Positions 21,701 through 33,707 are shown, numbered from the stretch's first letter. The stretch: DNA of 64,000 nt from Bimastos eiseni (GCA_959347315.1 OY365808.1:6723672-6787671); one strand, 5' to 3'. Notes: generated by a model from the sequence alone, not told the origin. Numbers and translations are program-made.

Positions 21701-21891
21701 ATTCGTTAAGGAAGTCGTATTGGCCGAAGAATCCTTTCCTCGGTCCTGCGTAGTCGGACTTGAAGACGAGTTCGACCCTGTTGTGAATGGAAACGAAGGG
21801 TTTGGGAATCTCTCCACCGCACAAACGGTTCTCCAAGTTTTTCATCTCGTCAACGTCTATCGTGAATATGTCGATGTAATCGAACAGACAG
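21701..21891 (-). CDS. CUB domain exon, second half
   Basis: Minus-strand exon after acceptor …gtattgcag, ending at donor GAAT|gtcagt (191 bp, enters phase 2, leaves phase 1). It completes a CUB domain: CLFDYIDIFTID (Cys3 and the Asp used in Ca-binding CUBs), NRLCGG (Cys4), VSIHNRVELVF, KSDYAGPRKGFFGQYDFLNE (Ca-site Asp and the GF.a.Y.f ending). Its phase matches exon 22901-23081 exactly: GG at that exon's end plus C here make a Gly codon. CUB domains are β-sandwich extracellular interaction modules. The tandem decamer repeat begins within about 25 bp upstream of the acceptor. Confidence 0.88.
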
Positions 21892-21894
21892 CTG

Positions 21895-22370
21895 CAATAC
21901 AATGCAGAAGACAATGTAATGTGATGCAATGTGATGTAATGTAACACAAGGTAATTTATGTAACATAATATAATGTACTGCAATGTAATGTGATGCAAAT
22001 GTAATGTATTGTAATGCGATGTAATGTATTGTAATGCGGTGTAATGAGATGTAATTTGTTGCAATGGGATGTGATTCAATGTGATGTAATGTGATATAAT
22101 GTGATGCAATATGATGCAATATGATGCAATGTGATATAATGTGATATAATGTGATGTAATGTGACGTAATATGATGTAATATGATGTAATGTGATATAAT
22201 GTGATATAATATGATGTAGTGTGATATAATGTGATATAATGTAATGTAATATGATGTAATATGATGTAATGTGATATAATGTGATGTACTGTGATGTGAT
22301 GCAATGTGATGCAATGTGATGTAATGTGTTATAATGCGATGTAATGTGATGTAATATGATGCAATGTCCG
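21895..22370 (-). repeat. ~10-bp minisatellite (TGATGTAATG/TGATATAATG)n
   Basis: About 45 decamer units, often alternating as 20-bp dimers, lie in the intron between the two CUB exons and run up to the splice acceptor of exon 21701-21891. The antisense frames (…LHHITLHHI…) are repeat artefacts. Confidence 0.92.
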
Positions 22371-22900
22371 AGGTAAGGTAAAATATATAGTGAGGAATAT
22401 CATTATTAAATGCTATGGTAATTGAGAGCATTATATGTTACGATGTAGTAAAACACTAAGGTCATGTTGCCTAATTAGTTTCGTTCTGACGCATGAATAT
22501 GTTGTGACGGACAAACCCCATTTCAAACTTATATTGCACTATGACGATGCGTCTAATTTTTTCGCGACCTCAATGTGTATATTCGTATAGTATTTTAAAA
22601 TTAATTTGAAATAAAACATGATAAGAAATAAACAGAGTTTCTAATCTACTTTTCACAAATTTGATCTACTTTCTAGTTAGAAGTGAGAAATTGAAAGTGA
22701 CAAAGTCGCTTTTAAGATATCTCTCTTTAGAATTTCACTTCAGTATTTCACTTGTGACGCTATACAAAGAGGGTCTACTATGTGAGTCAATCAAATATGG
22801 CGACAGATATGATTTCACTTAAAATAGTAATACATTCTAAACTCAGAATGAAAGGGTAAACGTAATAGTTGCCACTCCTTAATTCGTCCTAGCAGCGTAC

Positions 22901-23081
22901 CCAGCGTCGGTTCCTCGTTCAAGGTCGAATTCCGAGAATGTGATCCGGATGCGCTCATCCTGCGTGCCCTGAAAGACGTAGCGACAAGCGGCATGTAGCG
23001 GGTACATTTCTGGGTAACCTGGACTACTGAAGTTCCCGCTCTCACCATTGGCGCTGCTGAACGTGAACTCGCAGCCATCGA
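22901..23081 (-). CDS. CUB domain exon, first half
   Basis: Minus-strand exon after acceptor …actgtttgcag, ending at GACGCTGG|gtacgc (181 bp, enters phase 1, leaves phase 2). The product starts with DGCEFTFSSANGESGNFSSP and continues GYPEMYP, ACRYVF (Cys2), ERIRITFSEFDLE, the canonical first half of a CUB domain, with the Glu before Cys3 that typifies Ca-binding CUBs. With the next exon it forms a 124-codon phase 1-1 CUB module. Upstream exons of the same gene (signal peptide, perhaps another CUB) are not found in this window. An extracellular receptor or co-receptor subunit of NETO/LRP12/tolloid-like type is plausible. Confidence 0.88.
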
Positions 23082-25250
23082 CTGCAAACAGTAAAGACAC
23101 AAACCCGTTAAAGTGCCGGGATATGATATGAAAATCAACCTACGCAGATGAAAATGAAAAGGCAAGTTTATAGAGGGCCTGAAACACCCTGTGATTTTCA
23201 TGGCTTTGACAATCTAAATTCGTCGATTGACTAGCTGGAAGCGTGAAAGGATACCTCGGTTCTGCTGTGAGCAATGACGTGAATGTTCTCAGTCCTTTCT
23301 CGCTAACATTTTCTGTCGTTTCGATTATAGGCCTACTCCTCTGTGCAGGTTCTAACTTCACAACACCAAATTTCAAGCAATTAGCATTAATCTCCATAAT
23401 GCATTGAAGTGACAGCACTCAAAGACTGATATCTTTTCGAGAAAGTGAAGACTATAATTATCTCTCAACGCTACTTGAAATGACGTTTAGGACTGAGCAG
23501 AAGTTGCAATTGAAAAGAAGATGCTGCATGAACTACTAAACCCAGTATGGCGATTGACCATACCACGTTTTAAGGCTCTGGTTGGAAAAGCATCACCCCT
23601 TACTGCTGGTAGATCCATCTTTCGAACCTGACTTACAGATGCTCAAAAGGTTCGAAGGTGATTGGTCATCGATCAAGCGTGACAGAATTGCTGACGGCAG
23701 ACCTTGGATGATTGAAAAGCACCATTATTCAACAGAACATGTAACTGATGAATGACGCTCTGTGGTTTTTTTTAATAAAATGGTTGCGGAAGAGTCAGCT
23801 CGATGATGACTACGGGAGACTTCTGAAGCTAGACTTGACCTACAAAAGTTATGACCCTGTGCCTCAGATGCATCCTTCGGATCCTTGGACAAGAAACAGG
23901 ACCAGAAGATTGTTCATCGCCATATCATATTCTCTCAAGATTGTCCTCCTCAAATCTCAATTCTTCCATATGATTATTCGTTTACAAAGGAAATCCAATT
24001 TTTTTCCAGAATTTTTAATTTCATTTCTCTCTCAAATTCTGCCTTAACCTGTTGTTCTCCATTTTAGCTCTTTTTACATGTTGGTGAAATTGAAGTCGAC
24101 CAAAGCAGTTGTTGCAAAGTGACAATAAAATCTCTGTCCCGTCACTCTTTGTAGGGCAACCTCAGCGAAGAACTAGTACTTCAAAAGTAAAGCAAGCACA
24201 GCTGAAAAATCGTAGGCAGGAATAATAGACTTGGATTTTCACTTATACACCTGAGAATCAGTGAAAGAACATTGCACTAAAATACAGTGAAATAGAGATT
24301 TTTAATCACGAATACAGTAAGTTTCTTTGCCATTCTTGCGATTGTAAGTGCAGTGTAATTTAACAGGATATGATATAGCGCCTTTTAAAGATAGACACAG
24401 ACCAGAGCTTAATATTATTGTCTTGTCGCGGACAGGGAAGAAATAGTAGTAGCTGCTTCGAGGGTTACAATTTAAATAAAATCTGTAACATCTATTAACA
24501 ACAAAATGTAACGGGTGGCATACAATCATGGGCCTGAAACATGGGTCCAGAGACTCCGAGCATCCATGCAATCCGTCAATTGTCTACGGGAATCTGTCGG
24601 TTATATTCATATGTGCGCGTGGGCCCACCATTTGTGATTTTCTCTAGTTTACTGTGCATTTTGCCTTGCAACATGATATAATAATAGGGCCTACCGTTAT
24701 TAGTGCATGTGCACTGGGCGTGTGTGTGTGTGTGCGCGCGCACACACTAAGAAAGAATGAACATTATCGCGGTACACCTACCAATAGGCCTACTTACCCT
24801 TTAAAAAAATTTTCACTATTCTAATTTTAGTATCCTAATTGTCTAATAATACTCTAGTGACCCAGCGAGTTTAGAAGTTTAGAACACAGGGAAAAATTAC
24901 ATCAGTTGAACAGATTTGCTTTAAAAAACCATATCTCTTTTGTAGAGATTTGTTTTGAATCTTTAGTAATTAGTAACATAGTATAATTTTTCCGCGGCAC
25001 ACGTGCAAAGGCACTCAGGTTGGAGATCACTGTTGTGTATCATACTGAAAATAAAACGCATTTTCAGACTTGTATGCGTCAAACGATTATAGTCCAAATT
25101 TTCTAGCATTGAATGAGAATTTTTTATAATCGACAGATGGAATCATCTAGTTTTAAGTATAATTATACTGAGCTCTTAAAAACTTTCAGGAATTGTCTCC
25201 ACATAAATGTAAAGCCTGCATGTGACGATATCATGATATATAGTCCGCTT
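23082..25250. other. Probable upstream intron of the CUB/LDLa gene; no recognised feature
   Basis: Short open frames on both strands show no domain. A GT/GC alternating tract lies at about 24720-24745. No transposon termini were recognised. Confidence 0.3.
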
Positions 25251-25253
25251 ACA

Positions 25254-25332
25254 AACACACACACATATATATATATATATACATATATATATAAATCTTC
25301 ATTTTCATATATATACATATTTATATATGTAG
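25254..25332. repeat. (CA)n/(TA)n microsatellite
   Basis: ACACAC followed by interrupted TATA/CATA repeats. Confidence 0.85.
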
Positions 25333-25479
25333 TTCAGGTACACACATAGTAATTTATACGCATTGCATATCTAGGTTAAATCTATAACTGCACCAATATC
25401 TAAAGGCTAATGCATATTATAGACTAATATCTATGTATAAATATATTCCGCATTGACTACAATGGTTGACATGAGCAGC

Positions 25480-25830
25480 ATGATTCATTCATGCATTAAG
25501 GACTTTGTATAGCGCCATTTCAAGGTAACAACTCAAAAGCGCTTTCGTTTCCAGCCAGGACAAAAAAGGTGAGCTTTCAAACAGCTATTAAAGGTACCAT
25601 TATACGATTTAGCAAACATAGATAACTGCAGAGAAAGGCCATTCCAAATGTTAGCACAGAGAGTGCGCGGTTTTGAGCAAATGCTGTATGGGCAAATGGA
25701 AACACAAGAACTCACTCTCAACAGAGCAAAGGGAGCGACTACACCGGGTCGTAAATACCGGCTGACAAATGGCTACGTAACAAGTATAGAATGGCGCAAG
25801 TTTACGTTAACATTGCCAGACTAGATCGAC
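25480..25830 (-). mobile_element. Interspersed repeat of unclassified type
   Basis: Begins with CATTCATGCATT, then TTGTATAGCGCCATTTCAAGG and AAAGCGCTTTCG, then sequence like GCCATTCCAAATGTTAGCAC. A block of the same style lies at about 44805-45060 (TTTATACAGCGCATTTTCATTTCG). TATAGCGC-type ends adjoining short tetranucleotide repeats suggest a retroposon 3' end. Class is inferred. Confidence 0.4.
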
Positions 25831-26223
25831 AATTCTATGCTCAATGCGCAATCGGACTGGAAGACAATGCAGAATTTATTAATAATAGTAATTATAGGGA
25901 CGTAGTTATCATATAAATTATATTGTTTATTATTATAGTTACGCACTCAGACAGAGGAGATTGGAAATGATTCTTCACGTTACGACTCAGACTATAGCGC
26001 TATAGCCAGTCTGCTACGCTGTGTGACAAGCGAACACCATCCAATATTTCCCCACTCATATGCATGTATACTTATATATGTATATGGATATTATATGCAT
26101 GTGATAGAGTCATAGCTTATTAGACTGCAAAGCATCTTTCATATAAGTATAGAGAATTATGGAGCTACGTCGTAAAATCAAAGGACTTCGCGTAATTGCA
26201 TCTCGGTGGTTGCTGCGGTTCAG

Positions 26224-26396
26224 ACGACATCTCTCTCCCTTCCTCTTCTGATAGCAGGACGGCGGAAGGATGCGGAGACGAGATGCTCTCTCCTCCGCGT
26301 CAGCATCAACATCTGCCCCTCGTCACCTCGTGCCCCGCATCACTAGAGGCACTCTCTCCAGCAACCACCCTGCAGTCTGACGTAACGCCGCGTGGT
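26224..26396 (+). CDS. Weak candidate exon, plus strand
   Basis: A GC-richer open segment lies between a possible acceptor (GCGGTTCAG, 26215-26223) and a good donor (GGT|gtaaga at 26397). It encodes a Ser/Pro-rich, domain-free peptide (SPPRQHQHLPLV and similar). Composition is coding-like compared with the flanks, but no partner exon was found. It could be unstructured coding sequence or chance. Confidence 0.22.
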
Positions 26397-26639
26397 GTAA
26401 GAAGCACCGAAGGAAGACTGTCGTCTATAATTCATTAGCCTAAATAAGTTATATGCCGCGTATTGCTTGGACGATGCAACATATCCTCGATCGCTGTTTG
26501 GCTGTTGTTCGCTGTGAAGCTAATGTTGCTGCTACATAGGATAGCGATGGTAGATCATAGACTGCCTGCGATATGCAGACCGCAGATGGGTCATCTTGCT
26601 ACACGAGTAGTATAGTAGAAGCTGCAGCTAGCCACCCAC

Positions 26640-27035
26640 ACTGTCAATGTCTGCTTGTATGTCTGTTTGTTTGTCTGTTTGGGTGTACGCATGTAGATAT
26701 AGATGTCTGCAATGACGCGTTTTAGGTATACGATAGATACGTCTGTTTAACTGCACTAGTATACTGATGCGGTTTAACGCAACGAAAATGCTTGCTTAAT
26801 AAAGTACTTTTATATAAAATCTGCCTGTCAATCAAGTCGGTCTGTCAGTCAACTCGCCGTCTTGTATGTTTGTCTATTTGTATGTCTCTAGATCTAGTTG
26901 CATGCCTGTTTATATGTTTGTCTGTGGATATGGTTGTCTGTATGTATGTCCGCTTCTATTGACCTGTATGTCTGCCCGCATATCTGTCTTTCTTGCTAGC
27001 TGTATATATATATATGTATGTATGCATGAATTTAT
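26640..27035 (+). repeat. TGTCTG/TGTTTG-rich low complexity
   Basis: Degenerate TGTC/TGTT/TATG repeats leading to a short TATATATATGTATG tract. Frames here are repeat artefacts. Confidence 0.7.
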
Positions 27036-27155
27036 GTATAACTCTGTTATCGCTCTGTCAGTACAGCTGACTGGTTGGCAAAATGGCTGTCTGCAGAGCT
27101 TGGGTGTTTATGTGCTACATATTCAGCTGCAATCTGGATTACGTGCTGGTCAAAA

Positions 27156-27284
27156 GTTCGATACAGTTCGATACAGTTCGATACAGTTCGATACAGTTCG
27201 ATGCAGTTCGATACAGTTCGATACAGTTCGATACAGTTCGATACAGTTCGATACAGTTCGATACAGTTCGATACAGTTCGATAC
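27156..27284 (+). repeat. 10-bp minisatellite GTTCGATACA, ~13 copies
   Basis: Perfect tandem decamer except one unit with ATGCA (about 27201-27205). Each unit holds TTCGA and one CpG. All frames stay open across it because the codons repeat every 30 bp. Confidence 0.97.
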
Positions 27285-27516
27285 TGCTCGAAGATACAGA
27301 TGAAAACAGTCAAATAATCATGTTCGCTGATTGAATGGCTGGAGTCGTGGCTAACTGGCTGATTCAGTGTATGGTTGGATGTCTGGCTCTGTCTCTATTT
27401 ACCTGATGCCTGCTTGTCTGTAAGCCTATGCTGAAAGTCTTGATGACCAGATGTAAGCTTATGTGATGGTGGAAAATCTTGCTAGAGAGATAATGGTTGA
27501 CTGACTGAATGTCGAA

Positions 27517-28325
27517 CAGAGGCGTAGCTAGGGTATTTGCGCCCGGGGACAAACTACAGAATTGGCGCCCCTTTGGGGGCCATCCAGACATGACGTCACG
27601 CGCCTATGGGGAGGGGTGCCAGGCAATTGTGACGATGTGTAACAAGGGAAAGGAGTCCAAAGAAATGTGATATCACATCATCACATCAAAATTCATAATT
27701 TTATTTTTAAACATTTGCTCAATTAAACAAGTTCCATTTATTTAAAAGTAGTTGGTTACCCCTATTTAGCAACAATAATTATGATTAGCCTACTGCATTC
27801 TTAATTTTTGAACTGTTTGCTATTTGCACGGGCCATTTATTCATGAATGTCATAGACAGTCTGTAAAAATTGATTTATCTTGATTTAACTGTCGCAAATT
27901 GGTCAATGGCGTTATCAAAATTTGTTTTATCCCATGTTTCTCGTTCGATGCTTAGGAGAAGATGATCGCTGAGACGTTCTTGTTCCATTGAAGCTGCAAA
28001 TGCGATAAAATTAGCTTCAACTTGCTGTAGGACAGATCACAGCTTGCAATTGATTTTGAACTACGACATCATCAACATGATATTATGTTGCCTCTTACGG
28101 GCTTAGTGATGACAGATCAGTGGGGCCCGGGTGCACCAAAATCATGTGTGACAACCTGTTTGTTATGAGGATTTTGGGGGCGCCAAAATGTAATCTTACT
28201 AACTTTTTTGGGATGAATTAGTTTGTTTCTAGATAAAGAAATAATAGTTTTAATCCTCATTTTGGCACCCCCTCCAACTCGGCGCCCGGGAACACGTGTC
28301 CTCTCTGCCCCTAGCTACGCCTCTG
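27517..28325. mobile_element. Non-autonomous hAT-like element, 809 bp
   Basis: Left end CAGAGGCGTAGCTAGGG and right end CCCTAGCTACGCCTCTG are 17-bp perfect inverted repeats. Subterminal CGCCCGGG also pairs (27541; 28281). Flanking 8-bp sequences ATGTCGAA (27509-27516) and AAGTCGAA (28326-28333) match at 7 of 8 positions. CAG.GGCGTAGC termini and 8-bp duplications are typical of hAT elements. Inside there is no transposase frame, so the copy is non-autonomous. Confidence 0.8.
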
Positions 28326-28684
28326 AAGTCGAATGTTTTGGTAGTTGGCTGACAGGCTGTCAGGGACTGACATCGTGCATGACTGTAGTTGGCTGCCTCT
28401 GAGACTTGTTGGTCGCGTGTCTCTGTGCTTTACCGTGGAATCCTAGCGCCCTCCCTCGCTCTGCCAGATCAGTCGTATGTATGCTTGCTCAGGATGTCTT
28501 ACATGGAAAGAGAAAGGCCTAAGGACAAAGAGAGAAACATTGGTAAGGGTAGAGACTGAGATAGAGACAAAGGCAGGGATGGAGACTGATTTGGGGGGGA
28601 GTGACAGAATTAGATATAAAGACAGAGATAGCTATGGATGTGGTCAAGAGAGATGCGGGAAATGGAAATGTGCAGCAACAGAGA

Positions 28685-28706
28685 GAGAGGGACAAAGGAA
28701 GACATT

Positions 28707-28750
<44 letters not shown>

Positions 28751-28945
28751 GATAGACAGAGAGACAGAGATACAGAGACAGAGACAGCGACAGAGAGAGA
28801 CAGACAGACAGACAGAGACAGACAGACATACATACAGACAGACAAACAGACAGACATATATACATACAGACAGACAGAGACAGACAGACATAGACAGACA
28901 TAGACAGACAGAGATAGACAGAGACAGATAGGCGTAGATACGGCA
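28685..28945 (+). repeat. (GACA/GAGA)n microsatellite
   Basis: About 250 bp of GACAGACA and GAGAGA with occasional TACA. Open frames on both strands reflect the repeat. Confidence 0.92.
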
Positions 28946-30245
28946 GATAGCGTAACGGCACATCAATGAGAGTTAGCTTCATATATGACGCAATCTATTT
29001 ATCTCTAGAGGGGCGACTGAAATGTCGCTCGTCACCGAGAGTCGGTCATCCTCCGCCGTCCGGCGTCAACATATAGCCACGACGCTTATCGGGGAACCCC
29101 CGTGGGAAGACATCCCGAAGAGTAGCCGTGTAAATTATTTATCGCAGTAGTTCGGTTGTGAATAATGAAGTGGTCCCAAGTATTGCATAAAACAAAATAG
29201 TACAACAATACCTTGGGTCTTACGTACAACGCGGCCAGATTATTATCCAATTCCGTCGTCAAATGATTTCACGAAGAGAAAGATGGAAGAGTCCACTATC
29301 TGTGGCAATAATTTTCGTCCTTTATTACTAATGCGAAATCTATACACTACAATTGACTTTCTTTGTACTGGCTCCCAAATCAGCAAGAGTGGATGGACAT
29401 CTCTTCCTTTATACCGGCTCTTAAACAACTTATACAATTCACTCACTGTTTGTGCTTTAACTTTCAGTCAAAAGAACAATGAGAGCAATTTCTGCAAAAT
29501 CATCCAAATCGTGTAAAGTCGTGATCTTTTCCCATTTACTGGTTTCAACGTAAACAAAGACTATCATCAACTCATCATAATGATCTCAGCTGCCTCTGCA
29601 TGCCGTTATCTTAAGGCTTCTGTTTTTTCACGGGATCATCGCATTGTGAGAAGTGCTTCAGATAATTCGTATGTAGGCCAACAATTGAAGATAGTAATAC
29701 AATGTTACACTCAACTTAGACTACCTCCGTAACGAAAACGTTATTACTTTGTCATCACCTGTATATGGTTATGACATCCAACCACGATTTTTCTTTCTCC
29801 TGTGTGTTTCTTCTCATCTGTTGATTGCCTCCTTCCTGTTGCCACCCAAACATGTTCCTGGATGACATCTCATTATTATGATGTAATGTAATCGAGCATT
29901 TATATAGCTCCCCTTCTGGATATCTACTCAGAGGCGCTCTGTGCGCTGGCCTCTGAGTAGATATCTTGAAGGTAGATATCTCCTGTGATTGAATCATCTA
30001 AACCGAATTAATGCTCAGAAGCCCTAGAAACCAAACTAAGATAATTCCAAATCCTTCCATAAGCCTAGGGAGTCTTCTTGTTCTTTGTTGCAACGTTACC
30101 AATCTCACATTCGCAATAAATACTAACATATGATTTTCTGCTAAAACTGCAGCTTCTCCGATCATAATTGTCACCCATTTTGTTCTGCTCTTGCTTCGTA
30201 AGCCTACTGACCGTGTGTATTCGCAGATTTCTCCCTAAGCTTGAA
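28946..30245. other. No recognised gene; contains a 16-bp perfect hairpin at 29919-29965
   Basis: Short frames show no domain. GATATCTACTCAGAGG (29919-29934) and its exact reverse complement (29950-29965) bracket a 15-base loop, just 3' of TATATAGCTCCCC, a phrase like the TATAGCGC tails of other repeats here. Confidence 0.4.
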
Positions 30246-30247
30246 GT

Positions 30248-30475
30248 TGAAGCCGCATGCTGGAAGGTTAACAATAAGTCCTGGAAGATTTACGATGAGT
30301 CCTTGAAAATTAGCGATAGGTTCTGAAAGGTTAACTATAAGTCCTGGAAGATACGATAAAGTCCTGGAAAGTTAACGATACGCTCTGAAAGATTAACGAT
30401 TAGTCCTGGAAAGTTAACTATGAGTTCTGCAAGGTTAACGGTAAGTCCTGGTATGTAAACGCTAAACCCTGCCAC
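30248..30475 (+). repeat. ~23-24-bp minisatellite, about nine degenerate units
   Basis: Units of the form AAGGTTAACGATAAGTCCTG repeat with drift (TTAACTATGAGTTCTG, ATTAACGATTAGTCCTGG). Likely a short expanded tandem repeat; no coding role. Confidence 0.8.
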
Positions 30476-30536
30476 GCATTATCCTGCAGCGATCTGTCTT
30501 TGAAAGGTTTTTCTCTGACGAAGCGGAATCATGCCT

Positions 30537-30738
30537 ATAACGACCATTGAAAGGCTCCTCTATGGTAGTGGTGATATGACAGGAACTTCTGGTCATACAC
30601 GTTGAACTTTGTGACCAGACGACTTCCGTTGGCACACGCTGTATTAGTGACAGAGGTATTGTTGTTGGGCCACTGCAGGGTGTCGCAAGAGGCGTGTATG
30701 GAACCCCGGACGGATTCCCACACGAATTCCCTCAGTCG
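30537..30738 (-). CDS. Weak candidate exon, minus strand
   Basis: The minus-strand frame after a possible acceptor (GGAACGTAG) encodes ASCDTLQWPNNNTSV and FNVYDQKFLSYHH and ends at TAA (30537-30539). It is less repetitive than its surroundings, has two Cys and N-glycosylation-like NNTS, but no recognised domain. It could be a terminal exon or chance. Confidence 0.22.
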
Positions 30739-31575
30739 TGCCTACGTTCCACAAGCAATTAAGGCTGAGAGAATCGCTATAGACGTCGATCAAGAATCAC
30801 GCGCTCCAATGTCCACGCATGCGTTCTTGGCATTCATACCACTCTTCGGAAACTTAGCCGCATGCCAGCAGACGTCTCACATAAAGTACGCACAATAAGC
30901 GATGAATTGTCGGGACAGATTGCGCAGCATGTCTTTGTTATAAACACAGCCGGGCTGTTCGCAATTACAATCTATGGGTTGACAAACTGGAATAATTCAT
31001 CGGCAGTTATGCGGCAGACCTCGCGACGCAAGAAACGTCACTGGTTTCATTTCATTGCGGTCCTTATGGCCAGAGCGTGATCTGAAAGCCGAACGTTATT
31101 TCTGGAAGCAATCATTCCGAACGAACGAACGGCAATGTTCCGTGCTGCGGCGGACGAATGGATAACAACCAGATCATGAATTGTGACTGAGATAAAATAA
31201 ATCTTATTGCTTAAACGCCTCTGCGGACAGGTGGTCGGATGTATCGACGAAATAAAACAGGTTTGATGCGTTGGCGACGTTGTCTGAAGCTTCTGTTGAC
31301 GGAAGAAGAAAAGGGTGGAGATCGACCTTTTGTTGGACTCGGCGAAAGTAGTATGTGCTGATCTAGGGGCGAATGCACTCAAAGAAAAGCACGAAAAGTT
31401 GACGGAACTCCGTTGATGGAAACACCTTCGAGGGAGTCAATGAGATTTATCGGCATTCTTCATTAGATGTGGAATCCAGTAAAACGAAGGTCAGAAAACT
31501 ACATGAGTTGGCGGAGAGTTAACTTTCTAAGGTAGATGTAGTTGTGGTCCTTTGCTACACGGGGCTACGAAAAAA

Positions 31576-31775
31576 NNNNNNNNNNNNNNNNNNNNNNNNN
31601 NNNNNNNNNNNNNNNNNNNNNNNNNNNNNNNNNNNNNNNNNNNNNNNNNNNNNNNNNNNNNNNNNNNNNNNNNNNNNNNNNNNNNNNNNNNNNNNNNNNN
31701 NNNNNNNNNNNNNNNNNNNNNNNNNNNNNNNNNNNNNNNNNNNNNNNNNNNNNNNNNNNNNNNNNNNNNNNNNNN
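31576..31775. other. Assembly gap (200 N)
   Basis: Exactly 200 undetermined bases, a conventional placeholder. It abuts the (GGAT)n array, so the true gap size is unknown and the array is probably longer than shown. Confidence 0.99.
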
Positions 31776-33040
31776 TGTATGCATGTATGCATGTATGCAT
31801 GTATGATGTATGCATGTATGGCATGGATGGATGGATGGATGGATGGAGGATGGATGGATGGATGGATGGATGGATGGATGGATGGATGGATGGATGGATG
31901 GATGGATGGATGGATGGATGGATGGATGGATGGATGGATGGAGGATGGATGGATGGATGGATAGGATGGATGGATGGATGGATGGATGGATGGATGGATG
32001 GATGGATGGATGGATGGATGGATGGATGGATGGATGGATGGATGGATGGATGGATGGATGGATGGATGGATGGATGGATGGATGGATGGATGGATGGATG
32101 ATGGATGGATGGATGATGGAGGATGGATGGATGGATGGATGGAATGGATGGATGATGGATGGATGGATGGATGGATGATGAGGATGGATGGATGGATGGA
32201 TGGATGGATGGATGGATGATGATGGATGGATGGATGGTGATGGATGATGGATGGATGGATGGATGGATGGATGGATGGATGGATGGATGGATGGATGGAT
32301 GGATGGATGGATGGATGGATGGATGGATGAGATGGATGGATGGATGGATGGAGGATGGAGGATGTTGGATGGATGGATGGATGGTATGGATGGATGGATG
32401 GATGGATGGATGGATGATGGATGGATGATGGATGTGATGGATGGATGATGGATGGATGATGGATAGGATGGTATGTGATGGATGGTTGATGGTTGGATGT
32501 GATGGATGGATGGATGGTTGGATTGGATGGATGGATGGATGGATGGATAGATGGATGGATGGTATGGGTTGGTTGGGTTAAGTAGTGTGTATGTATGTAT
32601 ATGATTAGGATGGATGGATAGATTGATGTTGATTGATTGATTGATTTTTTTATTTTTGATATATGTTAGCATGTATGTTGATGGCAGTGGATGTATAAAT
32701 GGATGGATAGATGAATGGATGGGTTGATTGAGTTGATACATGTGCACATGTATATTTGCATGGATAGATGGATGAATGGATTGAGTGATGGATGGATGGA
32801 TGCACGTATGCATGGGTGCATGAATTGTTGGATGGATGGATAGATGCATGGATAGATGGATTGATGGGTCGGTGAGTGTTGGATGGGTGGGTTGGATGAA
32901 TGGGTGAATGAATGGATCGGTGGGTGGACATGGTGGTTCGGTTGATTGATGAATAGATGGATGGATGGATAAATGGATGGATATTGTGTTGGGTGAATGG
33001 ATGGGTGGATGGAGTGATGGATGGCTGTGAAGATGGTTAA
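31776..33040 (+). repeat. (GGAT)n microsatellite array, >1 kb
   Basis: Starts with TGTATGCA repeats at the gap edge, then ~750 bp of nearly pure GGATGGAT with sporadic one-base changes. It decays through GATT/GGTT variants to about 33040. Very long frames with Met-Asp-Gly-Trp or His-Pro-Ser-Ile repeats are artefacts. Confidence 0.95.
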
Positions 33041-33644
33041 TATTGATACTTTTGAATACACATACATATATAAATATGGCGGTTTAATGAAGAAAAATAG
33101 GGTAGATTTGGAGGAAACGATGGGAGTTTTTATGACTGGAGAAATTGATGGATGGGGGATCTGTGGGTAGGAATCGCTTGGACCTGACAAAGAAACGGGA
33201 GAAGAGGATGAAGAAGTGAGGAGGCGTTCGTCGTTGAGGGAAATCGTAAAATGACGATATTATTTGTATTGGACAGCGACGATAATAAAGCAACAGGGCG
33301 CTGGAAAGTAAAAAGATGTTCATTGGTCACACACTCCAAATATCCCCACCGTCACAAAGACCCATAGGCAAACACAAACATACAAACACAAACATACAAA
33401 CATACGCACACAAAGACTGTACACACAAACGAACAATGGTCTAGCAGCCAAACACATAATTCAACACATTGAAAGACAGACAGAATCATACGGACAAGCG
33501 AGTATACAGGCAAAACAAAGAGACAGCGGTTCCGATGCAAACAGGGTGACTAGGCGTCTTCTGTCGTAATAACGTGATAAGCATTAAATCTGAGCATAAC
33601 ATAACCATCATCGTCGTCATCGTCGTCATAGTTTGCAGTGCCTA

Positions 33645-33707
33645 TTAAATCGTCCAGTCAATGAAGTGACGACCTGTGGCAGCGTTCACATGCAAAGCCA
33701 TATTAGC
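33645..33707 (-). CDS. Weak candidate terminal exon, minus strand
   Basis: A strong polypyrimidine tract and acceptor (TTTTCTTCCCTTCTTCCAG) precede an in-frame 20-residue tail (ANMALHVNAATGRHFIDWTI) and TAA. The frame is also open upstream of the acceptor. No domain is identifiable and no partner exon is certain. Confidence 0.22.
   Translation of the reverse strand, partial: ANMALHVNAATGRHFIDWTI

Noticed and set aside
22000..22431. 193-codon His/Ile/Tyr frame overlapping the CUB exon
   Set aside because: Derived from the decamer minisatellite; only 21701-21891 is supported as coding.
31527..32849. 440-codon minus-strand frame rich in Ile-His-Pro-Ser
   Set aside because: Product of (GGAT)n plus undetermined bases of the gap.
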